Shown here: positions 36,901 through 46,093 of the stretch, piece by piece
Numbering within the stretch: the stretch's first letter is position 1
Layout: each line of letters opens with the position of its first letter
Assembly (NCBI GenBank): GCA_030063045.1
Contig: JAQSEB010000047.1
Location: 2,170,001 to 2,234,000, forward strand
DNA: 64,000 nt
From: Pratylenchus scribneri
Lineage: Eukaryota > Nematoda > Chromadorea > Rhabditida > Pratylenchidae
Direction of reading: 5' to 3'
Notes under the pieces: model-generated
The model's database searches: none
What the model was told of the DNA's origin: nothing
The model's input: only the letters and a program-made list of their open reading frames with translations
Position numbers and translations under genes: made by a program

Positions 36901-39900
36901 CCAGACGGATCCTTGCCCCATTGCCTTCATCAAATCCTGATGCTGGTGGGTTTTACTATTTTTGAAACAATTTTGAATTAGAATGCATTATTGAACCATT
37001 TCGAAAATTAAAAATTTCAATTTTAACCATTTTCCTGGTACAACTATTCTTGGGGTTTGGTAAACAAAGAGGCGAGTCAAGCAGCTTCTTTTCTTATGGC
37101 CATTGGCCTTGGCCAATAAATTGCTCTTCGCGAATGAGGGCCCATTTTCCTATCTTCTAATACTAAAATGGGGGTGGGAGGAAGGCGCAATAAAAAGAGC
37201 CATTTTTCTGAAAATGCGCCATCACCATCAGCGGCAATAAGACGTGCCACTTGGGGCTGCAGCCTCGCTTAACGTAAGTGTTATCCTCCCCCTCGAGCTC
37301 CATTCTCATCTTATCCTCTCCAATTTTTCTTTTGGAATGTCTAGGATTCCATTCATATTGTTTTAATCCATTTTTTAATTGTAAGCATTTTTTTGAAATG
37401 ATACCTTTTGCATTATTTTTTGGTTAATTGTTCTCCCTCCTGAGTTTTTGCTTGCCTTTTTTTTGACTGTGAAATTATAAAATAATCCAGAGAGCAGTCC
37501 GCTTTTCATACTAATTCCCCTCCCTCACCACAAACGAGCTTTTAAGTATTCCAGTTAGGCAATTTTTACTTATTTTCTATTATTGATTTCCTCCCCCATA
37601 GAATTCACCACATTATGTCCCAGCCTTCACATTCACCTTCACCTTTCATTTGTATGCTTTGGCATTTCCTCGCCTTGGCCAACGGCCGGCGGCACGACGC
37701 GGCTTTTTCAAGGCTTTCAAGGATCCCTTTCTTGGGACTCCCCACATTCTTTCCTTTTTTCCCATCATAAACTAACTAAATAATATTAAATTTGTCAAGC
37801 TGCTGCCACTTTTGGGGAAGTGGCCACCACAAACTCTGGCCCCTGACTCCCAAAAACAGCCACACCCCCTCAAATGAACATCCTCTACATTTTTAATCCA
37901 ATCCAGACCAGTCTCGAAAATATAAGAAAATAATATGAATAATTTCTTCATTTCCTGTTGATTCTCACTTTCTGTTTTTCCATTAATCCTCAAATTTGGC
38001 ATCCTCTTTTCCAAAAAATATCCTCCCATTCCCATCTTCCCAAGATAGAAAAATCTAATTTGCTAATGTTTGATGAGCCGGTGTTTCACTGACTGCCAAA
38101 TCCCCCGCTTTTTCCAAAAATTCCGATGCGAGGCGAACTTCTCGGGCAAACCGAGCAGCGCACTTTATCCACCATCCTCTTATATTTCGCCTTCCTCCAG
38201 AAAGCCGACTTTATCCTTCCCAAATTCTCCCAGTCCCAGCCGTAACCCACCCAACCCGGCCATCCACGCCAGAGCATTTTTGAGAGCGCCACTCTTCTTT
38301 TAGCAACAACTCTTGAATAAACTTTCCATTCAAGAAAAAGAATAAAATGCTCGCTCATTTGTTCATCATTAGGCTTCCACGAATGTGAGTGAAAGGCCCC
38401 CAAGAGCAGCCAACCATATGAATCATGAATGGCTCTGCCAATAATTTTTTTCTTCCCGAGTCCCGACTTATAGTCAGTCGACCCCTTCCTCCTGTCTGTA
38501 TGTTTGTTCTGTTCATTTCACCTATATTTCCCTTCATTCTTCCATTTCCTCCCTTTGATTACCACCATTATGGCCCAATCAAATCTCGCCAATCGATCGA
38601 TGGTGGATTTTCATTCGTTCCAATTCTAATCCAGGGCAGATCATCTCCTTAACAAAAATCCCCTTCCAAAAATGATGCCATCCACGTCATTATCGTCACA
38701 TTCGCGACGAATTGAACGTTCGCAAACCATCGATGAGAACGCCACTGCCGCATCATCAAAATCGCCCTCATCGGCCAGAGAAGTTGCGAATAATGTAAAA
38801 AAGGCGGCACAACAAAGGAAGAAATTTTCTGCAGCCGCCATATTCAGCGGAATTTCCGAGTCGGCAGCAGCAAATTTTATGGCACGTCATGCGGCCGTGA
38901 AAAAGCATTCATTTTCACATATTCGCTTTCCTTCATTCTCTCCACAACAATCCACCAAAAAGCAGAGCACAAGCAGTAGAAATCGTGGAATTTCTCCACA
39001 GGCATTTTCCTCACCATTTTTTATTTTTACCAAAATTCAATTAAAATCATAGCCTCCAGCATCTGCAAGGAATTTTCCAGCGAAAAATGCCGAATTTCGC
39101 CCTAAGCGTTTTTCATTCGCCATAAATAGGAAACGATGGTTTTCCACATCCACCACTACCGACCATTCAAATGCGCGAAAGATTACAGCTACAGACAGTT
39201 CTAGACGGACGAGTACCACAGAGATCTCATCCACTTTAACCTCAGATTATGGGTCTTCAATCAATTGTGAAGGAGGTTTACATAAATTAATAAGGGATAA
39301 GGATCTCCAAAATAATTAATAATGGTTTACGGGTCTGTCCGTTCGTGAGACTCATTGAATTTTATATAATTTGTTAAAGGTTTTATACGGTTTAAAAACC
39401 GATTTTGGTTTTTCGGTTTAAAACTAAGTTAGAGTTGGTTAAACCTAGGCCAACATTAAAATCAACTGATGAGTCTTGATGAGATCTATTGATTGATTAT
39501 AAGGTTTATTTGTCTATGATAAACTTCTAAACCATAACAATTTTATTAGCAAATTAAATATTCTTTAATAATAATAATATAAATTGCAAAAATTATTCGA
39601 AATGGTTCAAAAATCAAAACTATATATTTTAATTAAATCATTATAATATTATTTTTCAGAAGCTTCCACTTCCCACACGAATGACGAACCCGCTTCAATG
39701 TCCAACAAACGCACGTCATTTCGGTAATTTATTTTTGAGATGGATTTAACATTTAGTAATTGCAAATTCATCGGTCCCTCATTCCCCCTCCCCTATATTT
39801 GGAATGGCAAAATTTACGCGAATTAATTGCAAAGCGTCGAAATGATTTTTTCAGTGCGCCAAACTAGTTTAACCAAAAATGGATTGGGGTGGGATGGGTG

Positions 39901-42900
39901 ACGTAATCGATTTCCCTTCCTTGGCTGATTAGGCGGTAAAAACAACGACGATGACTGGGACTGAAAAACGGTTTCTTCCCATCCCATCATCCCCTTTGCT
40001 CTTTACCATTCACACAAATCTTGCCCTTGAATTTTAATAACATTTTAATTAATTTATCTAAATCTAAACAAAAGTTCAAAATGGGCAGAATTAGCCATTT
40101 CTCCGATTTAATTCTATTTCGATGCGGTCAAATTCGTAAGAATAGTCGAAAACAACAAACACCATTGAACCAACAAAAGCCATCATCCACTTCCAATAAC
40201 TCGCTTGGAGGAGGAGTAAGGTACTCAATTTTTATGGCTTTTTGCACACATATTTTTTCGGGCCCCTCCGGATATAATTTATTCCGCTCAAAAAATATTC
40301 ATTCAATTCCACTTTCATTCGTCGGCGGAATGTGCCTGCGAATGGCAGCCGTCTTCACCCACACTCATCTTCATTCACCCCTTTTTCACCTCCCTTACCA
40401 TCCACTTCTTCATTAGGTCAGTATCGAAGAAGGGGGCAGAAGCCGCCATTGAATAATTGAATTCGCCTTAATTTTGCCCGGCTACTGCCTTGTTAGCATC
40501 CCCTTCTAGCGACTGCCTCAGGAGTATAAGGGGAAGAGGGGTAAGGAGGCCGAGAAATGATGGGCCAAGAGCGGGGCGAGAATTGTGTGTGTGGGGCCGG
40601 GTGCGGGTGGGGTGTGCCGTCACCGAATTGACGAGTGTGTAAGCACAAAAGCAAGTATGGAGAAAAGGGGCCGAATGTGGAAATGGAATGCGAATGGCCC
40701 CCTGATGAACTTGCTGCTGCTTTCGGCCTTTCCCCCCTCCACTCTTCTAGAGGAGATAGCCCCACATAGTCGGCACAAATTTCATTTGCCAAATTCGCTT
40801 CGAATAAGCACCGCCGGCGGCGGGGGCCAAACCAGAGGGCTAGCACTACTTTTCCCTTCTTCTACCCCACCGTGTGCATTTGAATTGGAAAGTGGGAGGG
40901 TCCCATCTCCCATCCCACCTCATCTTCTTCGATTGATTCCCGCTTAACAGTCCTTCACGCACGGCTCCATTTTTGTCCATCCAAAAAACTAAATTGCCTA
41001 CATTTTTGCTGCTAAAAATTGGCCATTCCCATTCCTACTCCATCTTTTGTTTATACACACACCCAATTCCCAATAAGCAAACTTCGAGAGTTTTTTTTTT
41101 CACCTCCTCCTTTCAGCCCTCATTATAATCTTCCTCCTCGCCTAATCCTTCAACGCGCCCTTATTTGCCGGGCCCCGCTTCATTCATTCATTCATTGAGT
41201 GAGCATTGTGCTCCTCGAGAAGATTATTGTGGTGGTGGCCGCCACTGGCTTTGGGCATTAGTCTTGGGAAGGGGGTTGGCCCAAAAACGTAAGGAGGCAA
41301 TGGAGGAAAGTGTGCCCTCTTTCATCCCTTCTTCCTGGCCCTGCTGGTCGGCTGTCCCCATCCCCCCTTTTTTTCTCAAATTGATCGAGTCTATGTGCTT
41401 GTGGTGGTTTTTCTAATTCGCCTTCTCCTTTTCCATCCTAAAGCCAGGAAGTCAATCCAGGCCCATGACCATTTTCATGGCAACTGCTGGGCAAACATCA
41501 TCATCATTCTCTCCCATCACATTCCATTTTTGTCCCAATCCCGAAGCCTCAGTTATTCTATTCATAAATTCCCAAATTTAAATTTATTGTTCTCATTTTT
41601 GAAAGTAAGGTGAGAAAAGCCAACATGGTTAAAATCAATACCATTTAAGCATTGAAAATTTTGGAAAATATTAAATAGTTGGCATTTGCCTAACTCTTCA
41701 AAAAACCTTAAAAGGTTAAGGACACTTTCCCTTTTTCTGTTTGCCCTTTTTCACATTACTACCATCCAATTTTCAATGTGCTACTGGCATTGAGGGCATA
41801 ATAATTGTTTGTGCTCTCCAGGGACAATCGACTTCTTTTTAGCGGTGGCGCCGCCATGCCTTTAGGGGAAAGGAGGGATGAGAGGAATGTGTGCATATTG
41901 CATAAGGCCCCACATTTGCATTTTTGGCGGCGCGTTGCTACCGCGAAAACAATTATTAGCTCCTTCCTTACGTACAACGCCGCCGCTCTCGGCCAAAAAG
42001 GGAAGAAAGGCATAGAGGCTAGTAATAGAGGATGAGGGAGAGGGTGGCCATAAGGAAGGGAATTTGTGCCAATTCTTTTGGTTGCCAGGGATGAAATGAT
42101 GGGTTCGATTGGACTTTATTGCCTTTGTTAAAGGGAAATGTGTAAAATTTAGTGGTATGGAAATTTATAAAAAAAAATTAGTTATTTGGATATGGCCGGA
42201 TTCGGATCATCGACCTTTTCCCAATTCTTCCCATCCTATTTTCTGCCCAGCAATATATTGGTTGTAGGAATAGGAAGGATAAATCAAAGGGAAAAAGTTT
42301 TACCTAAAAAAACTGAAATATGTTAAACCGGTTTATTACAATTGCTATTTTTAGCCGCTTCTTCACATCCAACCAAAAACCTGAATCGAGCAGTAAAAAC
42401 AACAACTACTACACCTCTCATCGACCTTCATCCGGCAATATTGTTGCTGCGGATCGGCCCGGCTCATCCTCAGCCTTGCGACCGGAAGACAATCAACAAC
42501 CCAGCTGTAGTTCTGTTCTTTCGCCTCTTTCTTCCCAACATCCTTCCAATACGGCCTCAACAACTGCAATTTCACCGCAACAATCGCAGCAGCCGATTCC
42601 ATCGACTTCCTCTTCTGCAACGGGTGCCACCGATTTGGATTTGCCCCCACCAATGGATCAAATTGGCAGCAGTACTGTAGTAGCGGAAACGGGAGAGGAA
42701 AATGCTGCTAATGGGGCCACGGCAACGACCGTGAGTTTAAAGAATTAATATTATTCAAATTACTCTAATTTTTCAATTTTTAAAATTATTCAAATTACTC
42801 TAATTTTTCAATTTTTAAAATTATTCATAGACTTAAAAAAATTTTAATATATATTATTATTTAAATTCAATTTTTTTCCAAAATTATTTATAGATTAAGT

Positions 42901-45900
42901 TCCTAGAAAAAATATTTTCTCCACTCGGGGAATCGAACCCTCGACCAAAAAAATGCGAAACCATCCATTAACCAATTGCGCTATAAGAAAACCTAGCTTT
43001 AAGAATTTACTTTCACATACAATAACTTAAAATTTTAAATTTTCCCTTCAACTTTTTAATATAGTAGAGCCTGATGAGCATATTTTTCTTTCCTTCAAGC
43101 CCCCGTCGATAGTCAACCAAAAAGATTGATCCAATTTCCCACTGCTGAAAATTTTAGCCAATTTCTTTTATTCTGCACCCCCTCTATTGGCCCCAGAGAT
43201 GCTCGATCAGAGCGAGGGATGTGGCCAATTGAAGAAAAATATGGGGAGCACAAATGGGACAGAAAGATTCGAGCGTTTGTGTCCAATCTTTCTTACGGCG
43301 CTCCAACTTCCCGCACTCAAACTCAAATCATAGGGGGAATAAATAAAGAAAAGGGGAGCCGCGACAAAACTTGTCGTCTTTCCCTCTATTTTCTATTGCC
43401 ACCGCCTTTCCCCCCTTAATTTCATTTTCTTTTCCCTCATTTCGACCTTAAGTTAATCCTTAAAATCCAAAGGGAAGAATGGAAAAAATATGGCAAAATA
43501 AAAAAAAACACAATCCCGACATAAATTGTCACGTCATTTCATCATTCATTTCTCCATTTCACAGATGTCCGAAGAGCAAAATAACAGTACAGCAGCTGAA
43601 GTGGCTGAGCCCAGTTCATCCCAGCAAGAACAAACAGCAGCCGGAACACCGATTGAGCAAATGAGCGCGGAGGAGAGCGCCCGACTAAAACGAAGGTAAA
43701 TTTACGGGTTTTTCAACTCATTTTTTGTTCGAATTACCATAATACATTTCATAGTCCATCTAGAAATGTACTATAGAATCTAAAAACATTTGCACTAATC
43801 CGGAAAAATATTTTCCCTTGTGCAGGTTCGAACCCGAGATCTAAATTTTGAAAATAGTGAAAGGTCCTTCCCCTTTGGGTAGAAAATTTTCAAATTTTTT
43901 TAAAATTTCAAAAAAAAATTAAAATTTTCAAAAAATTTTAATATTTTCAAAATTGTTTTAAATAAAATTTCTTTTATAAACCATATCCAACCTAAACTTA
44001 GAATCCAACAATTTATCAATATGATTTATTAATATTAATTTTTGCAGTTATGTTCTTCAAGAGCTGGTCGAAACCGAACGAGCCTATGTCCAAGATTTGG
44101 CTTCAATCGTTGAAGGCTACATTTCTACATTACGCGAAATGGAGCTGAGCGATGAGGACAGGGAAAAAGTCAAAATAATATTCGCCAACATTGAACAAAT
44201 TTTGGACTTCCACAAATCATTCTTTTGCAAGGAAATCGAGAAAAGTCTCCAAGATTATGAGGCAGCCGGCAATGCATTTATTAAATATGTGGGTTTAATT
44301 TATTATAAAAATATGGAATTTTAAATCTTTTTAGGAACGTCGATTGCACACATTCTATGTAAAATATTGCCAAAATAAGCCAAAATCAGGTTTATTGAAA
44401 TTATTTGCAATTTCAATAAAAATATTTTGATTGGCAGATTTTCTGGTCAGTCAAGACTATTTCGAACAACTTTTTGCCGATGTGAAAGACAAACTAGGTC
44501 ATAAAGTGGCGCTGAGCGATTTGCTAATAAAGCCAGTTCAACGGATAACAAAGTAAGCAGGAAAAACAATAGGCTAAATTTTGTTAATGCCTACTTTTGA
44601 AATAATTTTATTATGAATTGACGAAATTTTTAATGATTTTTAGAACCTAACTCAAAATTCTGAACTAATCTAAATAAATCATTGGATAACCAAAAATTTG
44701 TTCTTTAATTTGGTAAAAATTGTCAAAATTGGTTCAATCATTAAGGAATTAATAATAAGCGTTTACGACAAAATAGGGCATCTTGCCCATCAATTGTCAT
44801 GTCAAATGGAGCTCAGTCAGGGGGAATTGCCTTGGAGCAATATCATCCCTTCCTTCCATAGAAAAGAGAGGGCAATGAGCTCTTTCTTTTAGAATACTGT
44901 ATTTAAATGCCCAAAGAAAAGTATCATAATCTCTAAGAATCCCCTTATTCTCTTAAACTTTCTGAAAATTTCCGGAAAATTAAAACTTAATTATTCCATA
45001 ATTTTTTGCAGATATCAATTGATGCTCAGCGACATTCTGAAATACACGCATCGGGCAAAGGACCGTGCCGATGTGTTGGAACGTGCTCACGATGTGATGC
45101 GGGTTGTGCCAAAAGCTTGCGATGATATGATGCAAGTTGGACGGCTCCAAGGCTTCCAAGGCAATTTGAATGCCCAAGGCCGACTCATATTTCAAGTGAG
45201 AAATTTGGCCCAAATTCGTTAATAATTTATTGTTTTTCAGGGCACATTGTCCATTTCGGACGGTGGAGTCAGTCAACCATTCAAGGGCAAAGATCGTCGA
45301 GTCTTCCTATTCGAACAGTCCGTGATCATTGCCGAATGCATTCCACCCAGGAAAGAATATGGCAATCCAACATACAATTTCAAAAATCAAATCATGGTAC
45401 GTTCATATTGAATTTCTGAAAAATGTTTGAAGTTAGACCTTGAATTTTTAAAAAATATTTAAAGTTAGGCCTTGAATTTTTAAAAAAAATATTTATTTGA
45501 TGCCAAATTGAAAAATTAACAGGTGAACAAAATGCAATTAGAAGAGCAAGTTGCGGATGAGCCCTGTCGTTTTGTACTTCAAAGCAATGATCCAAATCAG
45601 CCGGCTACCTATGTGGCGCAGGCCACCTCAGCCGATGAAAAGGCCCAATGGCTTAGCAAATTGTCGGCTCAATTGGATCAACAAAAGGTGAAACATTGAA
45701 TTTAAATTTATATAAAAATTAACTAATTTTTAGACATTTTTGGCCGCTTTGGTTGACCCAAAACGCTATCAAAATCAATTGGCCAATTCAATGGGATCAG
45801 TGAATATGTAAGAATTTTTGACAATTTATTGTTATATTTTGCATTTTATTAGTGGTGGAAAAAAGGACAGCAGTGGCAGTTTGGGAACGCCCACATCCCC

Positions 45901-46093
45901 TGCGGCCACATCTGCGCTTGGAGGCGGCATTTCACCCACAAAGCAGACAGCCACCCAGAAAACCAGTTCAAAATTGTTTGGATTCGGTAAATTTATTTTA
46001 AATTTTAAAATTTAAAAAAAACTGAAACAGTCTAATTTTTGTTGAAAAAATCTATACTATAATTTTTAAATTTTAGGAAAGCAAAAATCTTGA
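14507..46093 (+). CDS. unc-73: UNC-73/Trio double Rho guanine-nucleotide exchange factor (whole locus)
   Basis: About 40 exons were placed by splice site and phase. If the duplicated segment is counted once, the full-length product is 2279 residues: CRAL-TRIO/Sec14 (about 15-165), spectrin repeats (about 180-1215), DH1 (about 1265-1445), PH1 (about 1450-1575), SH3 (about 1633-1705), a Ser/Gln-rich linker, DH2 (about 1900-2080) and PH2 (to about 2205), ending LFGFGKQKS. Trio-family proteins activate Rac (DH1) and Rho (DH2) in cell migration and axon guidance. Unlike C. elegans UNC-73A, no Ig or fibronectin domain follows PH2, and no kinase as in vertebrate Trio. A 9.9 kb segment holding SH3 to mid-DH2 is tandemly duplicated, so the locus as written cannot give the full-length protein without skipping one copy. 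Separate entries give the parts. Confidence 0.93.
15594..15780 (+). repeat. dispersed repeat with CGGTTTAAACCG-like palindrome (first copy)
   Basis: Contains GGGTTTATCCTAAATTCGCA, CAAGACGCATCG, TATATAATTTGTTATGGTTT and GCGGTTTAAACCG. It matches 26590-26745 in the opposite orientation. Non-coding, within an unc-73 intron. Confidence 0.6.
16000..21695 (+). CDS. unc-73: unc-73 exons 6-18: spectrin repeats
   Basis: Exons 16000-16122, 16454-16645, 16964-17486, 17632-17725, 18059-18345, 19043-19158, 19212-19352, 19446-19562, 19781-19972, 20017-20223, 20271-20426, 20686-20904 and 21327-21695, all in phase. They encode about 910 residues of long charged helices with regularly placed Trp, as in spectrin repeats (for example [20 protein letters not shown] and [20 protein letters not shown]). 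In Trio proteins this region is a spacer and a binding platform. Introns are short to medium; several carry tRNA-like repeat remnants. Confidence 0.88.
16263..16345 (-). repeat. tRNA-like SINE remnant
   Basis: On the minus strand GTCTCGGGTTCGAATCCGCT resembles a T-arm with box B, followed by a tail containing GAAAGTTATTTTT. It aligns with 33880-33965. No full cloverleaf can be drawn. In an unc-73 intron. Confidence 0.5.
16783..16858 (+). repeat. tRNA-like SINE remnant
   Basis: Box A-like TATAGCTTAGTTGATAAAAC is followed 30 bases later by box B-like GGGTTCAAAGCCC. The acceptor stem does not pair. In an unc-73 intron. Confidence 0.45.
17843..17930 (+). repeat. tRNA-like SINE remnant
   Basis: Box A-like TAGATAGTTTAATGGGTATA and box B-like GAGTTCAGTTCCC, then a tail GCAAAATATTTTTATAG similar to other copies. 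Not a functional tRNA by eye. Confidence 0.45.
18465..18525 (+). repeat. tRNA-like SINE remnant (3' part)
   Basis: GGTCAGGGTTCGAATCCACT (box B) followed by GGAAAATTATTTTTTTCC. The 5' half is not recognisable. Confidence 0.4.
21015..21112 (+). repeat. tRNA(Leu/Ser)-like pseudogene or SINE
   Basis: TGGTCGAATGGCGAAGAGTC resembles a class II tRNA D-arm. After an AT-rich insert comes AAGTTCGAATCCCACTCGC (box B). The 5' and 3' ends do not pair as an acceptor stem, so a decayed copy is more likely than a working gene. Confidence 0.45.
21810..23610 (+). CDS. unc-73: unc-73 exons 19-26: RhoGEF 1 (DH1-PH1)
   Basis: Exons 21810-21967, 22191-22313, 22360-22525, 22621-22761, 22807-22884, 22933-23109, 23157-23349 and 23432-23610. 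DH1 starts at [20 protein letters not shown] and includes the conserved [20 protein letters not shown] block (CR3). PH1 runs from [20 protein letters not shown] to [16 protein letters not shown]. By family knowledge this half activates Rac. The last exon is Ser/Gln-rich and ends in phase 0, so it can join the SH3 exon at 26803 or its duplicate at 36711. Confidence 0.92.
24078..24872 (+). CDS. unc-73: unc-73 possible alternative first exon 1 (265 residues)
   Basis: An open exon starts at ATG 24078 and ends at a GT donor after MAK (24872) in phase 0, the phase needed by the SH3 exon at 26803/36711. The peptide is Ser/Thr-rich and contains [20 protein letters not shown], an acidic run and a basic stretch. 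Codon use is coding-like for its whole length, while both flanks are AT-rich. It has no recognised domain. In C. elegans, unc-73 uses several internal promoters to make RhoGEF-2-only isoforms, and this exon fits that pattern. It lies outside the duplicated segment, so only one copy exists. Confidence 0.6.
24873..25218. other. unc-73 intron sequence, single-copy part before the duplication
   Basis: AT- and pyrimidine-rich intron with no exon signal. A 119-codon frame here has no splice-compatible use. The duplication breakpoint is at 25218/25219. Confidence 0.5.
26211..26420 (+). CDS. unc-73: unc-73 possible alternative first exon 2 (copy 1)
   Basis: ATG at 26211 follows an acceptor tract (TTTTCCATTTTAG) by eight bases, as expected for trans-splicing. 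The 70-residue peptide [20 protein letters not shown]... is Ser/Asn-rich and ends at IIE before a GT donor in phase 0, matching the SH3 exon at 26803. If read from an upstream phase-0 exon instead, the frame hits a stop, which supports use as a first exon. Copy 2 is at 36119-36328. Confidence 0.62.
26590..26745 (-). repeat. dispersed repeat with CGGTTTAAACCG palindrome (second copy)
   Basis: Reverse complement of the sequence near 15594-15780: both share TATATAATTTGTTAT, a motif reading CAAGACGCAT and CGGTTTAAACCG. A more distant relative lies near 29430-29640. All are in unc-73 introns. The duplicated segment carries another copy at 36498-36653. Confidence 0.6.
26803..27037 (+). CDS. unc-73: unc-73 SH3 exon (copy 1)
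   Basis: The exon encodes [30 protein letters not shown] and [15 protein letters not shown]. This is an SH3 fold with the ALYDY-like segment changed to ATENF and with the final VPRRIL strand. It starts in phase 0 and ends in phase 1. Donors at 23610, 24872 and 26420 are all compatible with it, and its own donor fits the exon at 29752. In Trio proteins the SH3 follows DH1-PH1. Copy 2 is at 36711-36945. Confidence 0.88.
28764..29367 (+). CDS. unc-73: unc-73 possible alternative first exons 3 (copy 1, with GC-AG intron)
   Basis: ATG 28764 opens a Ser/Ala/Lys-rich exon ([19 protein letters not shown]) to CAG at 29093. The next two bases are GC; a 51 bp intron (29094-29144) ends ATCATAG. The second exon, 29145-29367, is in frame ([15 protein letters not shown]...), Ser/Thr-rich, and ends before GTTTAC in phase 1. 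That phase matches the shared exon at 29752. Without the GC-AG intron the frame ends soon after in a hydrophobic, intron-like tail. No domain is recognised. Copy 2 is at 38672-39275. Confidence 0.58.
29752..29815 (+). CDS. unc-73: unc-73 linker exon (copy 1)
   Basis: A 64 bp exon ([20 protein letters not shown]) with acceptor TTTTTCAG and donor GTAATT. It enters in phase 1, from the SH3 exon or from the alternative exon ending at 29367, and leaves in phase 2 into the exon at 32447. Copy 2 is at 39660-39723. Confidence 0.7.
30173..30312 (+). CDS. unc-73: unc-73 possible alternative first exon 4 (copy 1)
   Basis: ATG 30173 encodes [20 protein letters not shown] and a Ser/Gln/Gly-rich segment, then a GT donor (AG|gtactc) in phase 2. 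That matches the acceptor of the exon at 32447. It would make a short isoform with linker, DH2 and PH2 but no SH3. Copy 2 is at 40081-40220. Confidence 0.5.
30313..32446. other. unc-73 2.1 kb intron (copy 1)
   Basis: No exon signal that fits the surrounding phases. It includes more GC-rich stretches (30580-31030, 31240-31520, 31850-32110) with overlapping open frames on both strands and no domain. A tRNA-like fragment may lie near 32280-32360 (GGATTCGGATC). The same applies to 40221-42354 in copy 2. Confidence 0.45.
32447..32822 (+). CDS. unc-73: unc-73 Ser/Gln-rich linker exon (copy 1)
   Basis: A 376 bp exon that enters in phase 2 ([20 protein letters not shown]) and leaves in phase 0. Low-complexity Ser/Gln/Pro composition joins SH3 to DH2 and is probably disordered. 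Copy 2 is at 42355-42730. Confidence 0.75.
33008..33088 (-). repeat. tRNA-like SINE head (duplicated at 42916-42996)
   Basis: On the minus strand, box A TATAGCGCAATTGGTTAATG and box B GAGGGTTCGATTCCCCGAG have normal tRNA spacing apart from a T-run in the anticodon region. The T-stem pairs only partly. The tail is GAGAAAATATTTTTTC. Lies in the unc-73 duplicated segment. Confidence 0.55.
33657..34644 (+). CDS. unc-73: unc-73 RhoGEF 2, first part of DH2 (copy 1)
   Basis: Exons 33657-33787, 34140-34380, 34427-34481 and 34530-34644. The first encodes an acidic lead ([20 protein letters not shown]), then DH2 begins [20 protein letters not shown], continues [20 protein letters not shown] and reaches the CR3 start [14 protein letters not shown]. 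By family knowledge this domain activates Rho. In this copy it runs into the truncated exon at 35104. Copy 2 is at 43565-44552. Confidence 0.88.
33880..33965 (-). repeat. tRNA-like SINE remnant (duplicated at 43788-43873)
   Basis: Minus strand GATCTCGGGTTCGAACCTGC (box B) then GGGAAAATATTTTTCC. It aligns with the copy at 16263-16345. Confidence 0.5.
35104..35170 (+). pseudogene. unc-73: truncated unc-73 DH2 exon at the duplication junction
   Basis: The exon starts normally (YQLMLSDIL) but at 35131 the sequence jumps to the left edge of the duplicated segment. The frame then reads [12 protein letters not shown] and stops at TAG 35168-35170. No donor precedes the stop. The intact exon is 45012-45195. 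A transcript using this exon would lack the last third of DH2 and all of PH2. Confidence 0.9.
35131..45038 (+). repeat. 9.9 kb tandem duplication, copy 2 (9908 bp)
   Basis: Second copy of 25219-35130, starting TTGCACATTTCACTCCACTA. Its right edge (GACATTCT at 45038) continues into AAATACACGCATCGG, the intact DH2 exon. This shows that the right end of copy 2 and the left end of copy 1 are the ancestral borders. All exons of copy 1 are present and unbroken here. Confidence 0.97.
36119..36328 (+). CDS. unc-73: unc-73 possible alternative first exon 2 (copy 2)
   Basis: Identical to 26211-26420. From this copy the exon can splice to SH3 at 36711 and on through an intact DH2-PH2, so it is a plausible source of a complete RhoGEF-2 isoform despite the duplication. 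Confidence 0.62.
36711..45195 (+). CDS. unc-73: unc-73 SH3, linker and complete DH2 exons (copy 2)
   Basis: Exons 36711-36945 (SH3), 39660-39723, 42355-42730, 43565-43695, 44048-44288, 44335-44389, 44438-44552 and 45012-45195, in phase throughout. Alternative first exons lie at 38672-39001 plus 39053-39275, and at 40081-40220. The last exon crosses the duplication border and completes DH2 ([20 protein letters not shown] and [17 protein letters not shown]). This copy connects to PH2 and is therefore the functional path for any product with a whole second exchange domain. Confidence 0.9.
45241..46093 (+). CDS. unc-73: unc-73 terminal exons: PH2 and C-terminus
   Basis: Exons 45241-45396, 45523-45687, 45734-45807, 45853-45986 and 46077-46093. 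PH2 contains [36 protein letters not shown] and the helix [19 protein letters not shown] Ser/Thr/Gly-rich tail ends LFGFGKQKS with TGA at 46091-46093. No Ig or fibronectin exon is visible between here and the next gene. Confidence 0.92.
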
